Source: Kitasatospora sp044457565
Lineage (GTDB): Bacteria; Actinomycetota; Actinomycetes; Streptomycetales; Streptomycetaceae
Assembly: GCF_044457565.1 (NCBI RefSeq)
Contig: NZ_JBITGZ010000012.1
Location: forward strand, 62,001-126,000
DNA: 64,000 nt
Reading direction: 5' to 3'
Part shown: positions 1 to 8,138 of the stretch, in pieces
How the letters are laid out: the number at the start of each line of letters is the position of its first letter
Position numbering within the stretch: position 1 is the first letter of the stretch
Notes under the pieces: generated by a model
The model's input: the letters and a program-made list of their open reading frames with translations, nothing else
The model's database searches: none
What the model was told of the DNA's origin: nothing
Made by a program: the position numbers and the translations under genes

Positions 1-93
1 GTCCTCGGCGAGGCCGAGACGCTGGACGTGCACGAGCCCTGGCTGACGCTGATCGGGCTGCGGCTGGTCTGGCAGCGGAACCAGTCGCTCTAG
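1..93 (+). CDS. C-terminal end of an unidentified protein (truncated by window start)
   Basis: The first 30 codons are open and end at TAG. Nearly every third base is G or C, as in real genes of this genome, so this is the tail of a gene that starts outside the window. The residues end in LRLVWQRNQSL. I do not recognise the family from this fragment. It is followed by two tandem copies of a hairpin-forming repeat that look like its terminator. Confidence 0.6.
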   Translation, partial: VLGEAETLDVHEPWLTLIGLRLVWQRNQSL

Positions 94-96
94 GAG

Positions 97-159
97 GCGC
101 CCGCTCGCCTCCGGGGCGCTCCCCCTCTCTTTGGCGCGCCCGCTCGCCTCCGGGGCGCT
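97..159. terminator. Tandem duplicated hairpin downstream of the first gene
   Basis: A 24-bp sequence starting GCGCCCGCTCGCC and ending GGGGCGCT occurs twice, at 97-120 and 136-159. Each copy can pair GCGCCC with GGGCGC around a short loop. Two adjacent copies directly after a stop codon suggest a duplicated terminator. No T-run follows. Confidence 0.5.
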
Positions 160-402
160 CAGGTCCGGTGCCGACACTCGTCGCTCCCGCGTTCGCTTCG
201 CTCTCTTCCTCGCTCCTCGCTTTCGGCACCGGCGCGTCCCTTCGGCTCGGGGCGCGGTCGGCGGGGCGAGGTCGAGGCACGGGGGGCGGGGCAGGGGCTG
301 GGGGTCGAGGGCAGGGGCGGGGCGGTTCGCGTGTGGTGGGCGCGCGGTGATCCAAACGGGGGTCTTGGCCAGGCACTACCGACAAATCGGATATTCCTCA
401 CG
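160..402. other. Intergenic stretch without a recognisable gene
   Basis: This segment contains G-rich runs around 255-330 and no frame with convincing third-position bias. The last 25 bases hold the promoter of the next gene. I see no RNA gene. Confidence 0.4.
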
Positions 403-408
403 TAGTGT
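379..408 (+). promoter_or_regulatory. Predicted promoter for a leaderless transcript of the 415 gene
   Basis: CCGACA at 379-384 and TAGTGT at 403-408 are 18 bp apart. The -10 box ends 6 nt before the ATG at 415, so transcription should begin at or next to the start codon. No Shine-Dalgarno sequence is present, which agrees. Confidence 0.45.
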
Positions 409-414
409 CAACCC

Positions 415-1233
415 ATGCCTACGCCACACGGATCGCGCGGCGGCATGGCCTTCAGCGCCGACGAAGTCCGCGTGCTGCGCCGCGCCCTCGCCCAAGCCCT
501 GCACCCCGCCTGCCCCGCCCAGCTGCCCTCGGCGGCCGTCCAGGGGACCCACCTCCTGTTCACCGCCGGCGGCGTCGATCTCTGGGCGGAGGACGTCCAG
601 GAGGCGCTCCGCCTCACCGAGGCGATCGACGAGGCCGTCATGGAGGGCGGCCGGCTGCGCGCCTTCCTGCTGGCCGATCTGACCCGCTACCGCGCCGCGC
701 TGCCGGGTAGCGCGGCCGGATACCTGGAACGGCTGGAGGAGGCCATCGCCGACGGCTACCTGCCGGGCCCCGAGGACCTCGCCGCACTGCGCGGCCTCTC
801 CCGCCAGCCCTGCGGCCACGCCGAGCACTCCCGGCGCTCCCGGCTGGCCGGCCGCTGCCACGCACTCGCCGAGGCCGCCGTTCGCGAGCGCCTGGCACTC
901 ACCTCCGGCCAACGCCATCTGACCGCCGTACCGAGCCCTGCCGCACCACCGAGCAGTCTCCCCACCCCACTTGGAGGACGGATTCCGATGAGCAGCCCCG
1001 CCGACTCCCCCACCCCGAAGACCGCAGCGGCCAAGCCCGGCAACAAGGCTGCCGGTAAGACCGGCGGCGCCAAGGCCGGCGACCGGGACACCCCCGCCGG
1101 GGCCGGCGAGCCCGGCGGGCAGGCGCAGCCGCACCGGATGCCGACGCCCGCGGAGCTGTTCGGCCGCCGCCCGCGGCCCCCGGCCCCCGAGCCGGCCGCC
1201 GAGGACATCGAACTGGCCACCGGCACCGGCTGA
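415..1233 (+). CDS. Hypothetical protein with disordered basic/proline-rich C-terminus
   Basis: The 272-residue protein has no family I recognise. Residues about 11-185 look folded, with helical stretches such as DEVRVLRRALAQAL and VQEALRLTEAIDEAV. After residue 185 it becomes low-complexity, with Lys/Ala/Gly repeats and then a Pro/Arg tail. I chose the ATG at 415 because a -10 box sits 6 nt upstream. An in-frame ATG at 988 is preceded by GGAGGAC and would give a separate 81-residue product, so the C-terminal part may also be translated alone, or two genes may be fused here. It lies directly upstream of lysS but is separated from it by a strong terminator, so the two are probably not co-transcribed. 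Confidence 0.6.
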   Translation: MPTPHGSRGGMAFSADEVRVLRRALAQALHPACPAQLPSAAVQGTHLLFTAGGVDLWAEDVQEALRLTEAIDEAVMEGGRLRAFLLADLTRYRAALPGSAAGYLERLEEAIADGYLPGPEDLAALRGLSRQPCGHAEHSRRSRLAGRCHALAEAAVRERLALTSGQRHLTAVPSPAAPPSSLPTPLGGRIPMSSPADSPTPKTAAAKPGNKAAGKTGGAKAGDRDTPAGAGEPGGQAQPHRMPTPAELFGRRPRPPAPEPAAEDIELATGTG

Positions 1234-1249
1234 CCGGGCCCGTACGCCG

Positions 1250-1281
1250 ACAGGGAGGCCGCGCCGGCGCGGCCTCCCTGT
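1250..1281. terminator. Perfect 16-bp-arm inverted repeat after the 415 gene
   Basis: The arms ACAGGGAGGCCGCGCC (1250-1265) and its exact reverse complement (1266-1281) abut. They form a very stable hairpin once a 4-nt loop is opened at the centre. It lies 17 bp after the stop codon and before the lysS promoter. Confidence 0.75.
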
Positions 1282-1345
1282 CCATGTATCGACAATCCCG
1301 CGTGCCGCGGGGATATCCGGATGCGGAGCACCCCGGCGGGCTGGC

Positions 1346-1351
1346 TACCCT
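1346..1351 (+). promoter_or_regulatory. lysS -10 box, leaderless arrangement
   Basis: TACCCT ends 6 nt before the GTG start of lysS and no Shine-Dalgarno sequence is present, which predicts a leaderless mRNA. No good -35 hexamer is visible. Confidence 0.45.
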
Positions 1352-1357
1352 GGTGGG

Positions 1358-2923
1358 GTGAGCGATCAGAGCACCTCTTCCGCGACCGACGACCTCCCCG
1401 AGCAGATGCGCGTGCGGCGCGAGAAGCTGGACCGGCTCCGGGCGGCCGGCGTCGACCCGTACCCGGTCGGCTTCCCCCGCACCACCACCATCGCCGATCT
1501 GCGGGCCAAGCACCCCGACCTGGAGGCGGACACCGCCACCGGCGAGCGGGCCGGCGTCGCCGGCCGGGTGATCCTCTCCCGCACCGGCGGCAAGCTCTGC
1601 TTCGCCACCCTGCGCGACGGCTCGGGCGACCTCCAGGTGATGCTCTCCCTGGACAAGCTGGGCGAGGAGCGGCTCGCGGCCTGGAAGGCCGACATCGACC
1701 TCGGCGACCAGGTCGGCGTCGAGGGCGAGGTGATCACCTCCAAGCGCGGCGAGCTCTCCGTCATGGTCGACCGCTGGGAGCTCACCGCCAAGTGCCTGCG
1801 CCCGCTGCCGGACAAGCACAAGGGCCTGACCGACCCGGAGGCCCGGGTCCGCCAGCGGTACGTCGACCTGATCGTCAACCCCGAGGCGCGCGAGATCCTC
1901 CACCTGCGCAGCAAGGTGGTCCGCTCGATCCGGCGCACCTACGAGGAGCGCGGCTACATCGAGGTCGAGACCCCGATGCTCCAGCCGGTGCACGGCGGCG
2001 CCAACGCCCGCCCGTTCAAGACCCACATCAACGCGTACGACATCGACCTCTACATGCGGATCGCCCCCGAGCTGTACCTCAAGCGGCTGGTGGTCGGCGG
2101 CGCGGAGAAGGTCTTCGAGATCAACCGCAACTTCCGCAACGAGGGCGCGGACTCGACCCACAACCCCGAGTTCACCTCGCTGGAGTCGTACGAGGCCTAC
2201 GGCGACTACGACACCCAGGCCGAGCTGATCCGCGCGACGATCATCAACGCCGCCCGCGACGCGCTCGGCACCACGGTGATCCGCGGCCTGGACCCGCACG
2301 GCGTGGAGCACGAGATCGACCTCGCCGAGCCGTGGGCGGAGGTCAGCGTCTACCCGGGCATCTCCGCGCACCTGGGCGTCGAGGTGACCCCGGAGACCGG
2401 CGTCGAGGAGCTGCGCAAGCTGGCCGCCGAGCACGGCATCCCGTTCGAGCAGAGCTGGGGCCACGGCCAGCTGGTGCTGGAGATGGTCGAGCGCCTGCTG
2501 GAGGAGAACGCGATCAAGCCGACCTTCATCAAGGACTACCCGACCGAGGTCTCCCCGCTGACCCGCCAGCACCGCTCGATCCCGGGCGTCGCCGAGAAGT
2601 GGGACCTGGTGATCTTCGGCACCGAGATCGGCACCGCCTACTCCGAGCTGGTCGACCCGGTCGAGCAGCGCGCCCGGCTGACCGCCCAGTCGCTGCTCGC
2701 GGCCGGCGGCGACGTCGAGGCGATGCAGGTGGACGAGGACTTCCTGCGGGCCCTGGAGTACGCGATGCCGCCGACCGGTGGCCTCGGCCTCGGGGTGGAC
2801 CGCCTGATCATGCTGCTCACCGGCAAGAACATCCGCGAGACGGTGCTCTTCCCGCTGGTGAAGCCGGAGCCCAAGGCCGCCGCCCCGGCGGCGAAGGCCG
2901 ACGAGCACAGCGACGAGGAGTGA
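1358..2923 (+). CDS. lysS: Lysyl-tRNA synthetase (class II)
   Basis: This 521-residue enzyme charges tRNA-Lys with lysine in the cytoplasm. It has the usual length and order of class II LysRS: an OB-fold anticodon-binding domain in the first ~150 residues (VAGRVILSRTGGKLCFATLRDG is typical of the family's start), class II motif 2 (FRNEGADSTHNPEFT) and motif 3 near the C-terminus (GLGLGVDRLIMLLTG). A short Ala/Lys tail follows. GTG at 1358 is chosen because the conserved N-terminus begins soon after it and a -10 box lies 6 nt upstream. A 40-residue membrane peptide starts 4 bp after its stop codon and is probably co-transcribed. Confidence 0.96.
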   Translation: MSDQSTSSATDDLPEQMRVRREKLDRLRAAGVDPYPVGFPRTTTIADLRAKHPDLEADTATGERAGVAGRVILSRTGGKLCFATLRDGSGDLQVMLSLDKLGEERLAAWKADIDLGDQVGVEGEVITSKRGELSVMVDRWELTAKCLRPLPDKHKGLTDPEARVRQRYVDLIVNPEAREILHLRSKVVRSIRRTYEERGYIEVETPMLQPVHGGANARPFKTHINAYDIDLYMRIAPELYLKRLVVGGAEKVFEINRNFRNEGADSTHNPEFTSLESYEAYGDYDTQAELIRATIINAARDALGTTVIRGLDPHGVEHEIDLAEPWAEVSVYPGISAHLGVEVTPETGVEELRKLAAEHGIPFEQSWGHGQLVLEMVERLLEENAIKPTFIKDYPTEVSPLTRQHRSIPGVAEKWDLVIFGTEIGTAYSELVDPVEQRARLTAQSLLAAGGDVEAMQVDEDFLRALEYAMPPTGGLGLGVDRLIMLLTGKNIRETVLFPLVKPEPKAAAPAAKADEHSDEE

Positions 2924-2927
2924 CCTG

Positions 2928-3050
2928 ATGGACTACGTCAGCGCGATCGTGCCGCCCCTGGTGATGGCGATCGGATTCGGCTTCCTGGTGCGGGCCATCG
3001 TCCGCAGCCAGGGCGGGGCCCAGAAGGCCAAGGAGGACCTGGTCGACTGA
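2928..3050 (+). CDS. Small single-pass membrane protein
   Basis: This 40-residue ORF starts 4 bp after the lysS stop. The N-terminal 24 residues form one hydrophobic helix (IVPPLVMAIGFGFLVRAIV), followed by a charged tail rich in Lys, Glu and Asp. Third positions are G/C throughout and a strong terminator follows 11 bp after its stop, both of which support a real gene. It is too short for homology claims. The tight spacing implies translation from the lysS transcript. Function unknown; a small membrane-anchored accessory peptide is the most that can be said. Confidence 0.7.
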   Translation: MDYVSAIVPPLVMAIGFGFLVRAIVRSQGGAQKAKEDLVD

Positions 3051-3060
3051 CCCGCCCACG

Positions 3061-3106
3061 AACCGGCGCGCCGCCACCCCATTCCGGGTGGCGGCGCGCC
3101 GGTTTT
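3061..3106 (+). terminator. Strong intrinsic terminator after the lysS operon
   Basis: Nineteen-base arms (3061-3079 and 3086-3104) are perfectly complementary, with a 6-nt loop and TTTT at 3103-3106. This is a classical factor-independent terminator. Confidence 0.9.
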
Positions 3107-3140
3107 GCCGTACTTCACAAGATTTGCCCCATTCATTCCC

Positions 3141-3146
3141 TATCCT
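3141..3146 (+). promoter_or_regulatory. Predicted -10 box of the blaI-type gene
   Basis: TATCCT lies 9 nt before the ATG at 3156 in a locally AT-rich stretch (3108-3150). The implied leader is only 2-4 nt, so translation is close to leaderless. Confidence 0.4.
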
Positions 3147-3155
3147 GGGCGCACT

Positions 3156-3554
3156 ATGGTCCGGCAACTCGGTGAACTCGAGAACGACATCATGACCAGG
3201 GTCTGGCAGTGGAACCGCCCGGTCACGGTTCGCGAGGTTCTGCTGGATCTGCAGGCGGAACGCGATATCGCGTACACCACCGTGATGACGGTGCTCGACA
3301 AGCTCTACAGAAAGGGCTGGCTGCGCCGGGAGCAGGTGGGGCGGGCCTATCGATATGAGCCGGTCTCCTCGCGCGAGGCCTACACCGCGGCACTCATGAA
3401 CGACGCGTGGGCGACGAGCGACAATCCCGCGGCCGCCCTGGTGCACTTCTTCGGCCTGATGTCGCCGGAGCAGCGCGAGGCACTGCGGGACGCGCTGCGG
3501 GTCGCCGCACTGTTCCCCGATACGGGGGAGACCCAGGAGACCGGGACGCGATAA
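3156..3554 (+). CDS. BlaI/MecI-family transcriptional repressor
   Basis: The 132-residue protein matches the BlaI/MecI/CopY winged-helix family in length and sequence. Residues 1-75 carry the DNA-binding domain (LGELENDIMTRVWQWNRPVTVREVL, then YTTVMTVLDKLYRKGWLRRE). The C-terminal third is the helical dimerisation region. In the family these repressors are inactivated by proteolysis or ligand and control beta-lactam resistance, copper or membrane-protease genes. No BlaR1-like sensor protease is next to it, so the signal is unknown. ATG at 3156 is preferred over an upstream in-frame ATG at 3105, which lies inside the previous terminator. Its stop codon is 9 bp before the next gene. Confidence 0.88.
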   Translation: MVRQLGELENDIMTRVWQWNRPVTVREVLLDLQAERDIAYTTVMTVLDKLYRKGWLRREQVGRAYRYEPVSSREAYTAALMNDAWATSDNPAAALVHFFGLMSPEQREALRDALRVAALFPDTGETQETGTR

Positions 3555-3560
3555 CGTCCC
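3543..3560. promoter_or_regulatory. Inverted repeat and -10-like box at the blaI/argA junction
   Basis: GGGACG (3543-3548) and CGTCCC (3555-3560) form an inverted repeat around CGATAA. It contains TAACGT (3552-3557), whose end is 6 nt before the ATG of the acetyltransferase. The TAA is also the blaI stop codon. This could be an operator and promoter embedded in the gene end, or chance. Confidence 0.3.
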
Positions 3561-3563
3561 GCC

Positions 3564-4100
3564 ATGGAGGTCACCATCCGCCGGGCGCGGACCACCGACG
3601 TGCGGGCCGTACGGGGGCTCATCGACGGCTACTCGCGCCACGGCATTCTGCTCGACAAGCCCACCGTCACCCTGTTCGAATCCGTCCAGGAGTTCTGGGT
3701 CGCCGAGCGCGACGACACCGGCCTGGTGGTCGCCTGCGGCGCGCTGCACGTGATGTGGGAGGACCTGGCCGAGGTGCGCACGCTCGCCGTCGACCCGTCC
3801 TGCCAGGGGCACGGGATCGGCCACCAGCTGCTGGAGAAGCTGCTGCAGACCGCCCGCTGGCTCGGCGTACGTCGGATTTTCTGCCTGACGTTCGAGGTCC
3901 CCTTCTTCGCGAAACACGGTTTCGTCGAGATCGGGGAGCTCTATGAAACCGACGATGGTACGACAGATCCGGCGGCCATCGCTACGGATGTCTATGAAGA
4001 ACTTCTCCGCTCGTACGATGAAGGCGTCGCCGAGTTCCTCGACCTGGAGCGCGTGAAGCCCAACACCCTGGGCAACTCACGCATGCTGCTGCACCTCTGA
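3564..4100 (+). CDS. argA: Amino-acid N-acetyltransferase, GNAT fold (ArgA-type)
   Basis: This 178-residue GNAT protein resembles the single-domain actinobacterial N-acetylglutamate synthase (the Rv2747 type), which makes the first intermediate of arginine synthesis from acetyl-CoA and glutamate. The acetyl-CoA loop is visible around residues 92-100 (CQGHGIGHQ, the R/QxxGxG/A motif) after the beta-strand LAEVRTLAVDPS. The segment CLTFEVPFFAKHGF is typical of the ArgA subgroup. It differs from E. coli ArgA in lacking the kinase-like regulatory domain. The start follows the blaI stop by 9 bp, so the genes may be co-transcribed or argA may use the -10-like box at the junction. Substrate assignment is by similarity only. 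Confidence 0.8.
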   Translation: MEVTIRRARTTDVRAVRGLIDGYSRHGILLDKPTVTLFESVQEFWVAERDDTGLVVACGALHVMWEDLAEVRTLAVDPSCQGHGIGHQLLEKLLQTARWLGVRRIFCLTFEVPFFAKHGFVEIGELYETDDGTTDPAAIATDVYEELLRSYDEGVAEFLDLERVKPNTLGNSRMLLHL

Positions 4101-4193
4101 GCCGGCTCCGGCGGGGGCAGGGGTTTGTGTTTTCCGGTGAAAGGCGGTTTCCTTTCCTCAGGCAATGGGTCGTTTACGCGGAAAGGGAAGCCC

Positions 4194-4547
4194 GTGGCAC
4201 AGAGGGTGCAGGTCATTCTTGAAGACGATCTCGACGGCGGTTCGGCGGACGAGACGGTGACGTTCGCGCTCGACGGCGTTGCCTACGAGATCGATCTGAA
4301 GAGCGTCAACGCAGACAAGCTGCGCGGTCTGCTCGCGCCGTACGTGGAGAAGGGCCGCAAGCAGAGCGGCCGGCTGAGCAGCACCCGGCGCACCGGTGGC
4401 CGCAGCGCCGCGGCCCGTCCGGCGGCGGGCGCGGCGGACACCGCCAAGATCCGGGCCTGGGCGAAGGAGAACGGCCTGGAGGTCAACGACCGCGGCCGGG
4501 TCCCCAGCACCGTCCGTGAGGCGTACGAGAAGGCCAACGCCTCCTGA
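4194..4547 (+). CDS. lsr2: Lsr2 nucleoid-associated protein (H-NS-like xenogeneic silencer)
   Basis: The 117-residue protein has both Lsr2 domains. The N-terminal dimerisation domain (MAQRVQVILEDDLDGG, typical Lsr2 opening) spans residues 1-60. The C-terminal DNA-binding domain (KIRAWAKENGLEVNDRGRVP) is near residues 80-110 and carries the RGR minor-groove hook. A low-complexity Arg/Ala linker joins them. Lsr2 bridges AT-rich DNA and silences horizontally acquired genes. GTG at 4194 is chosen over an upstream in-frame ATG because GGAAAGGGAAG precedes it at the right distance and the conserved N-terminus starts there. An AT-rich stretch upstream (4125-4180) probably contains its promoter, which fits the known autoregulation of such proteins. 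Confidence 0.95.
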   Translation: MAQRVQVILEDDLDGGSADETVTFALDGVAYEIDLKSVNADKLRGLLAPYVEKGRKQSGRLSSTRRTGGRSAAARPAAGAADTAKIRAWAKENGLEVNDRGRVPSTVREAYEKANAS

Positions 4548-4633
4548 CGGCAGCGTCCGGAGCGCCGGCGCGGGGCCCACGCGGGCCCGGGCGCGGGCAG
4601 CGGCCCGGCAACGGGGCGCGCAAGGCACACGCT

Positions 4634-4664
4634 CGGGGCGTGGAGGACTCTCCTCCGCGCCCCG
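4634..4664. terminator. Hairpin downstream of lsr2
   Basis: Fourteen base pairs with one T-G wobble form a stem around a CTC loop (4648-4650). The arms are 4634-4647 and 4651-4664. There is no T-run, but stability is high. Confidence 0.65.
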
Positions 4665-5058
4665 CGGTGGCACCAGGACCCGGCACGCCGGGCGGCGGCG
4701 GCCCGTCCCCGGACGCCCCGCCCACCCGGGCCCGGTGCACCACGGGGGGCGGAACAGTCATGGGCTGTGCAACGCTGTAGGAGCGAAGCGGTAACGCGGC
4801 CACCACCCGGATGGCCCTGGCCCGATCGGGCGCACCCTTCCGGGCACTGCCTGAACCACCGTCACCCGGGCAGCGGCCCCCGGCCCCGCCGGGCGGCCCG
4901 TCAGCCGACTTCTCGCCAGGCGAACACCGCCACCGCGGAAACTGCGCGAGATCCGCCGGATTACCGGGTATGAATGCAGGTGGGCGGGGCCTTGGGCCCC
5001 GACCGGGGCAGATCGCGAGACCGGCCGCAGGCCGTCCGACCGTGCCGAGGCGGGCGAT

Positions 5059-5072
5059 GTTCGCCGATGGCG
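5059..5072. promoter_or_regulatory. ClgR-box match upstream of clpC
   Basis: GTTCGC-CGATG-GCG fits the GTTCGC-N5-GCG operator described for the Clp gene regulator ClgR in streptomycetes. It also fits the corynebacterial ClgR consensus as I remember it. clpC is an established ClgR target in actinobacteria. The site is about 205 bp before the clpC start. Confidence 0.55.
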
Positions 5073-5161
5073 TAGCGGTATCGGGTGCATCGGGCCTACC
5101 TGTGGGAACACCGTCTCCCAGCATCAGGTTGGGATTGGTGTCGGCTGGTCGCGCAGCATGA

Positions 5162-5181
5162 TTCCGTACGCGAGTACGGAA
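5162..5181. promoter_or_regulatory. Perfect palindrome TTCCGTAC-N4-GTACGGAA in the clpC promoter region
   Basis: Eight-base arms separated by GCGA lie about 30 bp upstream of the TAGCAT -10 candidate. It could be an operator for a stress regulator. It does not match the HspR (HAIR) or CIRCE elements. Confidence 0.4.
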
Positions 5182-5210
5182 GATCCGTGGGCCGCGCCGC
5201 TGAGCGGGAC

Positions 5211-5216
5211 TAGCAT
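5211..5216 (+). promoter_or_regulatory. Candidate clpC -10 box
   Basis: TAGCAT fits TANNNT and would give a leader of about 55 nt that includes the ribosome-binding site GAGGAGCG before the ATG. No clear -35 is visible. Confidence 0.35.
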
Positions 5217-5277
5217 GCGGAAGGACAGGGCGGGGACCGACCCCGAACTGCCCGACCGCTCTGAGGAGCGATAAACG

Positions 5278-7794
<2,517 letters not shown>

Positions 7795-7795
7795 C

Positions 7796-7809
7796 AACAG
7801 TTAACTGTT
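7796..7809. repeat. 14-bp perfect palindrome just after clpC
   Basis: AACAGTTAACTGTT begins 1 bp after the clpC stop codon. It is AT-rich in a GC-rich neighbourhood and lies immediately before the terminator stem. It may be an operator, part of a 3' processing structure, or chance. Confidence 0.4.
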
Positions 7810-7813
7810 AACT

Positions 7814-7860
7814 AAACGGTCCAGGCCCCCGGCATTCCTGCCGGGGGCCTGGACCGTTTT
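7814..7860 (+). terminator. clpC terminator
   Basis: Twenty-base arms (7814-7833 and 7840-7859) are perfectly complementary around ATTCCT, with TTTT at the 3' side. Confidence 0.92.
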
Positions 7861-8138
7861 ACGTGACGTCACAATATCTGTGACCTCGCGCACCTCCGGG
7901 CCGGCCCGCGCGAGCCGCCGTTCCTGCTACGGATGCGATGCATCCAGCTGGGGCCAGCACTGCCAACGCTTTTGACCGATCATCAGCTGTTCCGAGAGCG
8001 GCGGAGCATAGCGCCGTGCGCATGTCACGGTCAAGGTCTATCTTTTCTGTTCCCCCTTGGGTCAAATAACGTCCACCTGTCTTTGATTGGTTCACCGGAC
8101 GGCCATGAGCTGACCGGTCTGGGGAGGACGTCACAACG
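7861..8138. other. Upstream region of the M6 peptidase gene
   Basis: No gene is visible. TTGACC at 7972-7977 and an AT-rich stretch at 8040-8095 may belong to promoters, but I cannot pair them with a convincing -10 box. Confidence 0.3.

Larger units (their letters stand above)
4665..5277. other. Long clpC upstream region without a convincing gene
   Basis: Open frames here (for example around 4811-5161) use rare codons such as TTA and lack third-position G/C bias, so I do not call a gene. The segment holds a ClgR-box match (5059-5072), a perfect 8-bp-arm palindrome (5162-5181) and a -10-like TAGCAT (5211-5216), consistent with a long regulated promoter region for clpC. Confidence 0.5.

Noticed and set aside
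4920..4940. Second ClgR box (reverse GTTCGCC near 4921)
   Set aside because: The spacing between the half-sites is 3 instead of 5 bases, so it does not fit the consensus.
4811..5161. 117-codon open frame upstream of clpC
   Set aside because: Third positions are not G/C-biased, it contains the rare TTA codon, and the region carries regulatory elements of clpC.
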